In this document: piece by piece, positions 1 to 6,074 of the stretch | Layout of the letters: each line of letters begins with the position of its first letter | How positions within the stretch are numbered: the first letter of the stretch is position 1 | Assembly: GCA_020059425.1 (NCBI GenBank) | Contig: JAGVCD010000008.1 | Coordinates: 1-10,660 of the forward strand | From: Chamaesiphon sp. | GTDB taxonomy: Bacteria; Cyanobacteriota; Cyanobacteriia; Cyanobacteriales; Chamaesiphonaceae | Reading direction: 5' to 3' | DNA length: 10,660 nucleotides | The notes under the pieces: model-generated | Database searches by the model: none | What the model was told of the DNA's origin: nothing | What the model saw: only the letters and a program-made list of their open reading frames with translations | Translations under genes and position numbers: made by a program

Positions 1-359
1 ATTTAAACGCAGTTCCTCGGGGCAATAGCTTCAAGGCACTGCCAGTTGTAAACATTCGGACAGAATCAATTGGGAATGATCTGAGGATTCGATGGAATCG
101 TGTGGCTCGAAAATATCAAATCTGGCCAGATTACACTGACACTCCTTTGAATGAATCAATTGAGCAATATTCGGTAGAGATTTACAATACTGGCGATCAG
201 CTTATTCGGACGTTTACAGTCAATGCTGAAACTGTTTTATACACTGGAGTTAATCGATTAGCGGATCTTGGGTCTTTCACTACTGCGTTTTATGTCAAAA
301 TTTACCAAATAACGCCCGTGATTGGCCGTGGCTTTGAATCAAGGGCTAGTGTGCAATAG
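1..359 (+). CDS. Tail-tip / host-specificity protein, GTA ORFg15-like C-terminus (partial, 5' end outside window)
   Basis: The reading frame is open from position 3 (codons at 3, 6, ...) to the stop at 357-359, giving the last 118 residues of a protein that begins before the window. A GTG at 102 could serve as a start, but the frame upstream is fully open and shows the same family pattern, so I read this as a truncated 3' end. The order of motifs (an RIRWNRVAR segment, then PLNESIEQYSVEIY, then LADLGSF, then YQITPVIGRGFESRASV) matches what I know from the C-terminal fibronectin-like part of the large tail-tip proteins of gene transfer agents and lambda-like siphophages: R/W-R-x-R, then PLxEAxExYxVxI, then xADxGS, then YQLSxxVGRG. 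Those proteins sit at the distal end of the tail and take part in receptor binding. The assignment is by remembered pattern, not alignment. It is the most 5' gene of the rightward block. Confidence 0.72.
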   Translation, partial: LNAVPRGNSFKALPVVNIRTESIGNDLRIRWNRVARKYQIWPDYTDTPLNESIEQYSVEIYNTGDQLIRTFTVNAETVLYTGVNRLADLGSFTTAFYVKIYQITPVIGRGFESRASVQ

Positions 360-393
360 TAGGGTATGATAAACAAACGAATTATTTAAAACT

Positions 394-975
394 ATGACCG
401 AAGTAATCAAACCCGACCCCAAGCCTGATACTAAGCCAGAAGTAATCAAGCCCGACCCCAAGCCTAATACTAAGCCAACCTCACCTTTTGCTGCAATTGT
501 TTTTGATCCATCAAAAGAAAAACAGCGGAATAGTGTCTTGTCTTTTTTTGCCAAATTGCTTAGTGCTAAACAAACCCCCAGTCCATCGCCTTCGAGCTTG
601 ATCATAACTCAAATGCCAGTCTTAAATGAAGAGGGGCAATATCAGTCAGCGGGAGATCCTCTGGTGCTGAGGATTGGCGCAAACGTTGGAATTGAAAGTA
701 ATGCAGTTTTTGCGCTAATACATAGCAACAACTCAATAGTTAAAAAATATCTTGACAGCGGCTGCTTTAAAATCTTTCAGCCAATGGAGGGACGAGAAGG
801 GTTGTGCTATGCTGATTACAACGAGGATGATGCCATCGAGCTAGTGTCAGCAACCTTGGCGCTATCTTTTTTGGATGAATGGATTGAAGGTGAGGATCGG
901 TACCAAGTCAAAAGAATGTACGAAGCGGTGTCTACCGAAATCTCTCAGCAACTAGCCGATCGGCAAGACAGCTAA
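394..975 (+). CDS. Hypothetical phage protein with tandem Pro-Asp-Lys repeat at the N-terminus
   Basis: A 193-aa protein of unrecognised family starting at ATG 394, 35 bases after the tail-tip gene in the same direction. No convincing Shine-Dalgarno sequence precedes it. Residues 3-28 are two copies of a 13-residue unit (EVIKPDPKPDTKP, then the same with N for D). This gives an extended, charged, proline-rich arm encoded by a 39-bp DNA repeat. A Pro/Ser-rich linker follows near residues 60-70, then a globular-looking part (about 75-193) with alternating hydrophobic positions and a helical, acidic C-terminus. There is no signal peptide or membrane segment. Its position directly behind a tail-tip gene makes a tail-associated or late role possible, but nothing in the sequence shows function. 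Confidence 0.62.
   Translation: MTEVIKPDPKPDTKPEVIKPDPKPNTKPTSPFAAIVFDPSKEKQRNSVLSFFAKLLSAKQTPSPSPSSLIITQMPVLNEEGQYQSAGDPLVLRIGANVGIESNAVFALIHSNNSIVKKYLDSGCFKIFQPMEGREGLCYADYNEDDAIELVSATLALSFLDEWIEGEDRYQVKRMYEAVSTEISQQLADRQDS
400..477 (+). repeat. Two-copy 39-bp in-frame tandem repeat
   Basis: Units at 400-438 and 439-477 differ at only two of 39 positions (one silent, one changing Asp to Asn). The length is a multiple of three, so the repeat adds 13 residues per copy to the N-terminal arm of the 193-aa protein without changing frame. The near-identity suggests a recent duplication. Confidence 0.85.
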
Positions 976-1036
976 CTAGTTGGGTCAAAGACCCATCAGC
1001 CTCCATCTACCAAATGTTAAATTAATTCAGGACACT

Positions 1037-1828
1037 ATGACAAGCAATAATGGCTCCGCTCAAATGATGGTACAAGCAGCGGTAATTCGCGCTGAAGACC
1101 AAGAGGAAAAACCACTAAGATTTTGGCTTAATGCTCTATTGAGTCGAGATAATGTCGATCTGCCACTAGCTTCTGCAATTGCCCCAGCGGTTTTGAAGAA
1201 ATTTGAAAATTATGACACCACCAAGATTGCTGGATACAAAGTCCCAGTTCTAAACGACGTGACTGCCGTTGAAGGTATTTTTTCGGATTGGCTAAGTGTA
1301 AAAATTTCTAATCAAGCCGGAGAAATGCGATCCCTGATCGGCGTTCTAAGCCGAGCCTTGCAGGAACAATTTCCAGAAAAATTCCCCGATCGGAAGAAAG
1401 CTAACGATAGCATTTACAAAATCATCAATGGTGATGGTGGTGTCGCTTACGATGGCTTTGTTGATCGTTACGTCGATGAAATTGCTAAAATCTACGAACT
1501 TAGCAACAAATCGATGTCTGCTCAAGCCCAAAACATGATGCTGGCTTGTTTCTTAATTGCCCACCGGGTGGATGCAGATATCAAGGTAAGCGATATCCTT
1601 TCACTGACTCGAACCGAGTTGGAAGAAATTGGTGACTTTTGGCGAAAGGAGGTTAACAAAGGTGTTGTGCCAGAGGCTCCCGAACCAACAAAAGAGCCAA
1701 CTGAAACCAATCCGGTCAAGGCTGGGGTAATTGATGCTGAGGTAATCGAGATTGACGCCAAGGCAGTTACAGATGAGGGGGAGTCTTGCAAGGCTCCCGC
1801 AGAACCCTCCAAAGGTTCCCGTGGCTAG
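1037..1828 (+). CDS. Hypothetical helical phage protein with acidic/proline-rich tail
   Basis: A 263-aa protein of unrecognised family. The frame opens earlier (TTG at 980), but I place the start at ATG 1037 because a CAGGA Shine-Dalgarno-like sequence lies five bases upstream (1028-1032) and the first 19 codons of the longer form have no such support. From the ATG, residues about 15-205 look mostly helical with no membrane segment or recognisable catalytic motif. From about residue 206 the sequence becomes low-complexity, rich in Pro, Glu, Thr and Ala (PEAPEPTKEPTETNP and onward), and is probably disordered. It follows the 193-aa gene by about 60 bases on the same strand and is probably co-transcribed with it. 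Function unknown. Confidence 0.6.
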   Translation: MTSNNGSAQMMVQAAVIRAEDQEEKPLRFWLNALLSRDNVDLPLASAIAPAVLKKFENYDTTKIAGYKVPVLNDVTAVEGIFSDWLSVKISNQAGEMRSLIGVLSRALQEQFPEKFPDRKKANDSIYKIINGDGGVAYDGFVDRYVDEIAKIYELSNKSMSAQAQNMMLACFLIAHRVDADIKVSDILSLTRTELEEIGDFWRKEVNKGVVPEAPEPTKEPTETNPVKAGVIDAEVIEIDAKAVTDEGESCKAPAEPSKGSRG

Positions 1829-1887
1829 CTGTTCAAGCCGAATTATTTATTGGGACGGGCTTTGAAAGGTTTGACGAATTCAATTTC

Positions 1888-2214
1888 ATGGGTAATACCA
1901 TGGCTGAGATTCGTCGCTACCTTCAAGCCCTTCGGCAACGATCAAATGACGTCTCCGTCACAGGAGCTATGGGCTGTTTGATCTATATAAACAGCAATAC
2001 GCCAAAAAGTGAAGACAAAATGACTGATTTTTCGGTTTTTTTGCCTTACAGGGCAGAGTATATTGAAGCTCAGCAGCAGCTTAACCAATCAAGAATTAGA
2101 TTAACTACTGGCACCGCCAGAGTTATTTTGGCTCACAAAGAACTCTTTAGCAGCAAGGTCAATGGAGTTTATGGGCAAATCATGGAGGAGATTAAGCAAA
2201 TTGCCAACTCTTGA
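1888..2214 (+). CDS. Hypothetical small phage protein, last gene of the rightward block
   Basis: A protein of about 108 aa with no recognised family. The open frame reaches back to 1777 and overlaps the end of the preceding gene, with a possible TTG start at 1786. I prefer ATG 1888 or ATG 1900, both beginning around GNTMAEIRRYL, because no ribosome site supports the TTG; neither ATG has a strong Shine-Dalgarno either, so the start is uncertain. The in-frame residues before 1888 (FIGTGFERFDEFNF) look protein-like, so a longer form is possible. The protein looks helical with no membrane segment. Its stop at 2212-2214 is followed within two bases by a strong intrinsic terminator. Its last 114 bases are antisense to the C-terminus of the leftward coiled-coil/TM gene. 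Confidence 0.55.
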   Translation: MGNTMAEIRRYLQALRQRSNDVSVTGAMGCLIYINSNTPKSEDKMTDFSVFLPYRAEYIEAQQQLNQSRIRLTTGTARVILAHKELFSSKVNGVYGQIMEEIKQIANS

Positions 2215-2631
2215 CACCGGCAAAGGCTGTATCTCAGCTTTTGCCGGTATTTTTTGACTTACAAATACAATGCCAACGATGATTGTTCCAATTGCAAGCA
2301 ATAGTCCACCCCAGACCTGTATGCGAATTCCGTCTATTACTCCTCTTTGTCTAGCGGCATCTCTAACTAGAATCTCAACTTCCGTTTTTAACATTTGATA
2401 GTCTGGCTGGCTATTGTCTGCGCTGGAAACTTTTCCGGCCAGCCGCTGAAATTCACCACCAAGCTGGGACATTTTGTCTTTGACCGCATCAATGTCCCGA
2501 TCATGTCCTTCGACAGCTTTTTCGATGTTACTCAGATTTGCAATTGCTTTAGTCAATTGATTGCTCAACTCGACCAGAAAGCTTATGTTACCTTGGCCTA
2601 GCTGCTGCTCCCGATCGTCCACTGTCGTCAC
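2101..2631 (-). CDS. Coiled-coil plus single-TM protein, XhlA-like lysis accessory
   Basis: A 176-aa protein read leftward. Residues about 15-100 form a heptad-rich, highly charged helix (EGHDRDIDAVKDKMSQLGGE and following). A single hydrophobic segment follows at about 107-125 (WGGLLLAIGTIIVGIVFV), then a tail of about 50 residues. Coiled coil followed by one C-terminal TM is the layout of XhlA-type haemolysin/holin-associated proteins of phage lysis modules; the match is architectural only. The GTG at 2631 has a ribosome site too close to it, while GTG 2622 (residue 4) has AGAGAGG at a better distance, so 2622 may be the true start. Family members usually end soon after the TM. Here the tail (residues 126-176) crosses the opposing terminator and the antisense of the rightward gene. 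Membrane location is inferred. Confidence 0.6.
   Translation of the reverse strand: MTTVDDREQQLGQGNISFLVELSNQLTKAIANLSNIEKAVEGHDRDIDAVKDKMSQLGGEFQRLAGKVSSADNSQPDYQMLKTEVEILVRDAARQRGVIDGIRIQVWGGLLLAIGTIIVGIVFVSQKIPAKAEIQPLPVSRVGNLLNLLHDLPINSIDLAAKEFFVSQNNSGGASS
2216..2255 (+). terminator. Strong rho-independent terminator of the rightward block
   Basis: A 14-bp stem (arms 2216-2229 and 2235-2248, one G-U pair, otherwise fully complementary) with a 5-base loop TATCT is followed by A and six Ts (2250-2255). It begins two bases after the stop codon at 2214. There is no T-run on the minus-strand side, so the sequence reads as unidirectional (+). It lies inside the coding region of the opposing leftward gene. 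Confidence 0.9.
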
Positions 2632-2725
2632 CCTCTCTTCGTAGTCTATCTATGATACACCGAACAATTGTTCTTGCTTCCCGAAGGTGAGAGATTGCTT
2701 CCCTGATTTCGTTTTGAGTGTTCAT
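2588..2725 (-). CDS. Possible small helical protein (45 aa)
   Basis: The frame runs from ATG (2725-2723) to TAA (2590-2588), encoding 45 residues. The first 30 are a charged amphipathic-looking helix (NEIREAISHLREARTIVRC), and the tail is Gly/Arg/Ala-rich. It overlaps the start of the coiled-coil/TM gene by about 44 bases in another frame, an arrangement compatible with translational coupling, and fills an otherwise empty gap between that gene and the SLOG gene. There is no clear Shine-Dalgarno, and it could be chance. Confidence 0.33.
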   Translation of the reverse strand: MNTQNEIREAISHLREARTIVRCIIDRLRREGDDSGRSGAAARPR

Positions 2726-2813
2726 AAGATTTTTTTCTATCAGTAGACATTGTTATCATGAACCTTTTAAAGGGTTTTTAGTCTTAAGCCTTTATTTAAG
2801 TTGTGAAAGAAAA

Positions 2814-3329
2814 TTATCTTTTTGTTGCAATATTAACTTTTTTTCCGTAAAACCACTGCTTGGAGAGTGCCGTCCAACACCCCCAATTGGGCGGATCGCT
2901 GTTATTTAAGTACAAAAGAACTGGAACCTTCAGTCCGATCGCTAATGCTATGGTTCCCCACGTTCCACTTCCTCCTGCTGGTCGCCAGAGTTCGCAAGGA
3001 ATAACTTCATCTGGACAGTTCTTCATGGGGATGGCGACCAAGATTGGCTTAGGGGAGACTGCAAGGGCTTCTACCATGGCAGCACTCCGTCGAGCCAGCG
3101 CCGCTGCTCTTCTGCCAAAACCATCATAGTCGCTGGCCTTGTAGATTTCTGTATCGCCAATGCACAAATTCCGAATCTCTTCATCTACCCCTTTGGCACA
3201 CCCAACTAAAATTTTTGGCATCCGATCAGGGTTTAGTCTGCTGGAAATCTGTTGAATTAGTCCCGGCGGTGCCCCTTTTCGACTGCCGGAAAACGCGATC
3301 GTGTCAAAATCTCTAAGATTGAGGTTCAA
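2814..3329 (-). CDS. SLOG-family (DprA/LOG-like Rossmann) protein
   Basis: A 171-aa protein with the hallmarks of the SLOG superfamily of nucleotide-binding Rossmann-like domains. There is an N-terminal beta-strand and glycine turn, IAFSGSR (residues 11-17); a second strand with GCAKGVDEEIR (43-53), matching the G-A-x-G-x-D pattern; an Arg/Ala helix near 73-86; and the phosphate-loop motif GGSGTWG (119-125) followed by the hydrophobic strand VPVLLY. The domain occupies nearly the whole protein and there is no effector domain. Family members bind nucleotides or NAD-derived ligands (DprA, LOG phosphoribohydrolases, ThsA sensors); the ligand here is unknown. The start is TTG, supported by AGAGGT (3337-3342) seven bases upstream. 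It overlaps the preceding 139-aa gene by 17 bases, so translation is probably coupled. Confidence 0.78.
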   Translation of the reverse strand: MNLNLRDFDTIAFSGSRKGAPPGLIQQISSRLNPDRMPKILVGCAKGVDEEIRNLCIGDTEIYKASDYDGFGRRAAALARRSAAMVEALAVSPKPILVAIPMKNCPDEVIPCELWRPAGGSGTWGTIALAIGLKVPVLLYLNNSDPPNWGCWTALSKQWFYGKKVNIATKR

Positions 3330-3732
3330 TTGGAGTACCTCTTAGTAAAAGAATTTCATCGATCGTAATGCCTTGATTGAGAAACATTCTGATTTGTTGA
3401 AGCTTCATCAAGAAATCTCTAACATCATAAGTATCAATTTTCAATATGACATTAATTGCCCACTGTAAGCACAGTTCATTCTCGGTTACTGAAATTGCAA
3501 AATCAATTAGCTGAGTTCTAATTTCTTCTACTTCATTATTAAGCATTGCTCTGTTTTTGCAAGTCTCATAAACGCTCAAAATCTTTTCGTTGACTGCGTT
3601 GTGTCTGTCAATTCTGACTTGAGTTTTAGGCTTGTGATATTGAAAATATTCTTCAATGTTAATTGCAAAATCAAATTCTCTATCTAGAAAGTGAGAGATG
3701 CTGTGATATTGCCTGCACTTAATTACTATCAT
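3313..3732 (-). CDS. Hypothetical 139-aa protein upstream of the SLOG gene
   Basis: ATG start at 3732, with a weak AGG six bases upstream. The protein is mixed alpha/beta in appearance, Ile- and Leu-rich, with several long helices (about residues 65-95 and 105-122) and no TM segment, signal peptide or recognised motif. Its end overlaps the TTG start of the SLOG gene by 17 bases, so the two form a tight two-gene unit and may act together. A perfect stem-loop (3747-3780) separates it from the endolysin-like gene. This small unit may therefore be transcribed partly independently. Function unknown. Confidence 0.6.
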   Translation of the reverse strand: MIVIKCRQYHSISHFLDREFDFAINIEEYFQYHKPKTQVRIDRHNAVNEKILSVYETCKNRAMLNNEVEEIRTQLIDFAISVTENELCLQWAINVILKIDTYDVRDFLMKLQQIRMFLNQGITIDEILLLRGTPIEPQS

Positions 3733-3746
3733 TTTTAGCCTAAAGA

Positions 3747-3780
3747 AATAACACCAATCTTAGCAGAGATTGGTGTTATT
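3747..3780 (-). terminator. Perfect 14-bp stem-loop between the endolysin-like gene and the 139-aa gene
   Basis: Arms AATAACACCAATCT (3747-3760) and its exact complement (3767-3780) enclose a 6-base loop TAGCAG. In the leftward direction the stem is followed by TCTTT, and in the rightward direction by GTGTTTT, so either side gives only a modest T-run. It lies 38 bases beyond the stop of the leftward endolysin-like gene. It could be a weak terminator or an mRNA-stabilising 3' end. Confidence 0.6.
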
Positions 3781-3818
3781 GTGTTTTAGGTATGAGCAGA
3801 CTATGACTAAACCGCTAA

Positions 3819-5066
3819 TTACAGGAACTTTCGTCCATCCAAGATTGTTCTTGCAAACCGATATCCATTATTGCATAGATATCGTCGATCGCTTTTGATC
3901 AATTTCATGAATTTTTCATGACTGGCTTGAGATTGGCCGACGCAACATCCTGCACTATTCTGGTCTACTTCTTCTGCATTAAAAGCATGGTGATCGTTAG
4001 ATCCTTGGTTATTACCGGCTGTTGGTAGGTCGTTAGGGGTTGGTCCGTTGGCATCTTTATCGCGGGTGCCCGTGATCCAACCGGCCTGAACTAGGGCTTC
4101 GTAACGGGAAGCTCCGTGAACACCCACGCAGGAGCAGCCAATAAATTGCTTGTCTCGATCAACCTGTAAGGCACCACCCGGATTCATCGGGTGATAGCGA
4201 TAGTACCAGCCCGCATCGACCGTTGCATACCAGCACCCTTTGACAGTGACAACTCCATTTCGGTCAATTTCAACCAAACAGCGCAGGTCATTAAACTTGT
4301 TGATTTTGTCATTGTTGGTGCTGCCATCTGGGTTGGTTGCAGCCAAGTAGAAAAAGGTATAGGCTGGCCGGGGACTGCCCATGGAAATGGTGATGTGCAT
4401 TCCCAGCGATCGCATACGTTCCAGAGCTTTGACAAGCAACAGGTTTTCCACATTGGAAGGGTCTTTAGGCGCAAATTTTAGATCCTTGACCTTGGTCAAC
4501 TTCTGAATAGCCTGCCAGTTGGCCAGATTTTTTTCCACATTCTCACCCCCCGTTGCCGCTCGACAGGCAGCATTCCAAGCAGAGGCTGTCAAAGGCCCCC
4601 ATTGACCATCAGGTCTGGGGTCAAGCAACCCTACGTCAATCAACTGCTGCTGGATTGCCGAATTGGTAGGCATTGCCATGTTTGGGGCGATCGCTGGTTG
4701 CGTCAGTTGACCGGCTTCAGCCATGAGCGGAGCTGGGGTGACTGGGTAGGACTTGTTTTCTTGCGCTTTTTCGGTTTCGATTAAAACGTGTTTCTTCCAG
4801 AAATAAGTTAAATTGCTGCTGTGTGCGGTATCGTTTGGGATAATGTCAACGGCTGGCAAGACTTCGTAGTGTCCATCAATTTCCCTGACCAAAAAACACT
4901 GGAAGGAGCGATCGGGGCCAAGTTCAACAAAATCGGTAGAGTTTAGCTTAGAACTAGGTTCTGTAGACCGTTTTGCTTTGGTTGTGGTTAGTGTGGTTAT
5001 GACTTTCATGGTATCTCTTGGTTTAATTTGGGTAAAAATTTCTTCTGGAGTGGTTTCTTGGGTCAT
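3819..5066 (-). CDS. Endolysin-like protein: SH3-like, peptidoglycan-binding and L,D-transpeptidase-like regions
   Basis: A 415-aa protein. Residues about 20-97 resemble the SH3-like module often found at the N-terminus of cyanobacterial cell-wall and glycoside hydrolase proteins (SSKL..., GHYEVLP, then a W and KKHVLIE). Residues about 136-168 (IQQQLIDVGLLDPRPDGQWG, then TASAW) look like a peptidoglycan-binding type 1 repeat. The C-terminal half (about 205-415) has a conserved-looking VGVHG (H317), tandem His at 359-360, and NSAGC (C374). H-G followed by S-x-G-C resembles the active site of YkuD-type L,D-transpeptidases, though spacing and fold are unproven. I infer cell-wall cleavage or remodelling at lysis, supported by the adjacent holin-like gene. 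ATG 5066 has no good ribosome site. ATG 5009 (M20), with AAGAGA four bases upstream and at the SH3-like module boundary, may be the real start. Both exact HIP1 octamers left of 9000 are in this gene. Confidence 0.72.
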   Translation of the reverse strand: MTQETTPEEIFTQIKPRDTMKVITTLTTTKAKRSTEPSSKLNSTDFVELGPDRSFQCFLVREIDGHYEVLPAVDIIPNDTAHSSNLTYFWKKHVLIETEKAQENKSYPVTPAPLMAEAGQLTQPAIAPNMAMPTNSAIQQQLIDVGLLDPRPDGQWGPLTASAWNAACRAATGGENVEKNLANWQAIQKLTKVKDLKFAPKDPSNVENLLLVKALERMRSLGMHITISMGSPRPAYTFFYLAATNPDGSTNNDKINKFNDLRCLVEIDRNGVVTVKGCWYATVDAGWYYRYHPMNPGGALQVDRDKQFIGCSCVGVHGASRYEALVQAGWITGTRDKDANGPTPNDLPTAGNNQGSNDHHAFNAEEVDQNSAGCCVGQSQASHEKFMKLIKSDRRYLCNNGYRFARTILDGRKFL

Positions 5067-5081
5067 TTTCTGTCTGGACGA

Positions 5082-5097
5082 TGGGGATTATTCCCCA
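5082..5097 (-). promoter_or_regulatory. GC-rich hairpin in the leader of the endolysin-like gene
   Basis: TGGGGA and TCCCCA arms around a 4-base loop form a 6-bp hairpin 15 bases upstream of the ATG at 5066, without a T-run. It sits just downstream, in the leftward direction, of the 5113-5154 terminator and could influence ribosome access. The role is inferred. Confidence 0.4.
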
Positions 5098-5112
5098 CCA
5101 AAGCTTAGCCCT

Positions 5113-5154
5113 AAAAAAACAGCCGTACCAGAATCATTTTTCATGACTCTGGTA
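5113..5154 (-). terminator. Intrinsic terminator between the holin-like and endolysin-like genes
   Basis: On the minus strand a 12-bp stem (arms 5154-5143 and 5137-5126, one G-U pair) with loop GAAAA is followed, after six bases, by seven Ts (5119-5113). On the plus strand the wobble becomes an A-C mismatch, so the structure is directional. It lies 36 bases after the stop of the holin-like gene and about 47 bases before the endolysin-like ATG. Confidence 0.72.
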
Positions 5155-5189
5155 GGACCTATTTGCAGGATTGCTTTATTCATAATAAT

Positions 5190-5420
5190 TTACGGTTGTT
5201 GGTCTGTTGGACGGCTCCGCACCCCATCTTTAGCCCAAACTCCAGTGGATAAAAGACCAAATGCTGCAATCAAGGTGTGAGAATCCAACTTTCCTTGAAA
5301 TAGTTGAGGATTGGTTTGGTATAAGAACCCAAACGCAGCAACAACTCCAGAAAGGGTTGTGCGCCAATTTGGCGACAATTTTTGAGTTAGAAATCGGTCA
5401 ATTTTCTCAGATAAAGACAT
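5190..5420 (-). CDS. Holin-like small membrane protein
   Basis: A 76-aa protein starting at ATG 5420 without a strong Shine-Dalgarno. It has a charged amphipathic N-terminus (1-19) and two hydrophobic segments (about 21-34, TTLSGVVAAFGFLY, and about 48-62, HTLIAAFGLLSTGVW) joined by a short polar turn. A WAKDG motif and a polar tail follow. The pattern NWRTTLSG...G-x-x-AKDG recalls a widespread family of small phage proteins often annotated as holins. Such proteins form pores in the inner membrane that time lysis. Its position immediately upstream of the endolysin-like gene fits. Size and topology agree with class II holins (two TM segments), but the assignment is by pattern and context only. 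Confidence 0.6.
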   Translation of the reverse strand: MSLSEKIDRFLTQKLSPNWRTTLSGVVAAFGFLYQTNPQLFQGKLDSHTLIAAFGLLSTGVWAKDGVRSRPTDQQP

Positions 5421-5460
5421 AGCTAATTTGATAGTCTCAAATATGTTGATAATCTTGCCG

Positions 5461-5658
5461 TTAATTGGATAAATCTAGAAATGGCTTAGCCCAATTAATT
5501 AATTCATTAACTTGAGCAGCATTTACCATCTTACCCGCCATCGACAGAACAGCAGTTCCATCGGCATTTTTGTTGATAGTAATAATCATTTGAGAATCAG
5601 TAATCTTGACGGGGCCAATATTAATGGTTTCAGTTGCTTTGATATTTAATCCAGACAT
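5461..5658 (-). CDS. Hypothetical 65-aa phage protein
   Basis: ATG at 5658 with a weak GGTGA a few bases upstream. The sequence is beta-rich in its first 40 residues (INIGPVKITDSQMIITINK) and ends in a short helix (AAQVNELINWAKPFLDL). There is no membrane segment. It lies between the 105-aa gene (30-base gap) and the holin-like gene (40-base gap) on the same strand, so it is probably part of the same late transcript. Family not recognised. Confidence 0.55.
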   Translation of the reverse strand: MSGLNIKATETINIGPVKITDSQMIITINKNADGTAVLSMAGKMVNAAQVNELINWAKPFLDLSN

Positions 5659-5688
5659 TTTTCACCGATTATTGGTAAAGATAAGTGT

Positions 5689-6006
5689 TTACTCGGGGCT
5701 TAGGCCGTAATCTTCGGCATCTTCGGCTGAGATTTTTTCATCTGGTTTGGTCTCGATCGGCTCTTCCGGAAAAAGTATTTTATCAATTGCTTTTGCAAGT
5801 TCTTTTTCAAGAATGTCTTTCAACTCTTGAGAAAGAGGAAAAACCGTAACGCCGTCCTTGACCTTTAGACCGGCATCACCAGCAAGGGTGATTTGGTAGG
5901 GAGCGCTAATAGATTCCTCGGAAATAGAGCATTGATTAACATCAATGTTGACTTCCAAGGTTTGGTCAATACCTTCTAATTTGACAATTTCAGATATTCT
6001 AAACAC
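5689..6006 (-). CDS. Hypothetical 105-aa phage protein with GTG start
   Basis: The start is GTG at 6006, supported by a GGAG Shine-Dalgarno (6014-6017) seven bases upstream, the clearest ribosome site in the leftward block. Residues about 1-60 look beta-rich (EIVKLEGIDQTLEVNIDVN and following). Residues 57-75 form a charged helix (LSQELKDILEKELAKAIDKI) and the C-terminus is acidic (EPIETKPDEKISAEDAEDYG). No TM segment or known motif is visible. It follows the 702-aa gene by about 100 bases. A small structural or assembly protein is possible from position, but no family is recognised. Confidence 0.6.
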   Translation of the reverse strand: MFRISEIVKLEGIDQTLEVNIDVNQCSISEESISAPYQITLAGDAGLKVKDGVTVFPLSQELKDILEKELAKAIDKILFPEEPIETKPDEKISAEDAEDYGLSPE

Positions 6007-6074
6007 AGTAATTCTCCATTTTTGATTTAATTTTTAACTTAACTGGATATAGCAGTTTACCGCAAAATAAAGTG

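Noticed and set aside
1777..1828. Possible programmed frameshift joining the 263-aa gene to the following frame
   Set aside because: The frames overlap for about 52 bases, but I found no good slippery heptamer such as A AAA AAG; the GGGGGAG run does not allow proper re-pairing of both codons. The gene order (after a tail-tip gene) also does not match the tail-chaperone frameshift.
2760..2800. Short stem-loops after the SLOG gene (AACC/GGTT and CTTAA/TTAAG)
   Set aside because: Stems of four or five AT-rich pairs, too weak to call terminators.
2718..2909. Rightward 63-codon frame beginning near 2718
   Set aside because: It is antisense to the SLOG gene end and leader, has no ribosome site, and its composition is unlike a protein.
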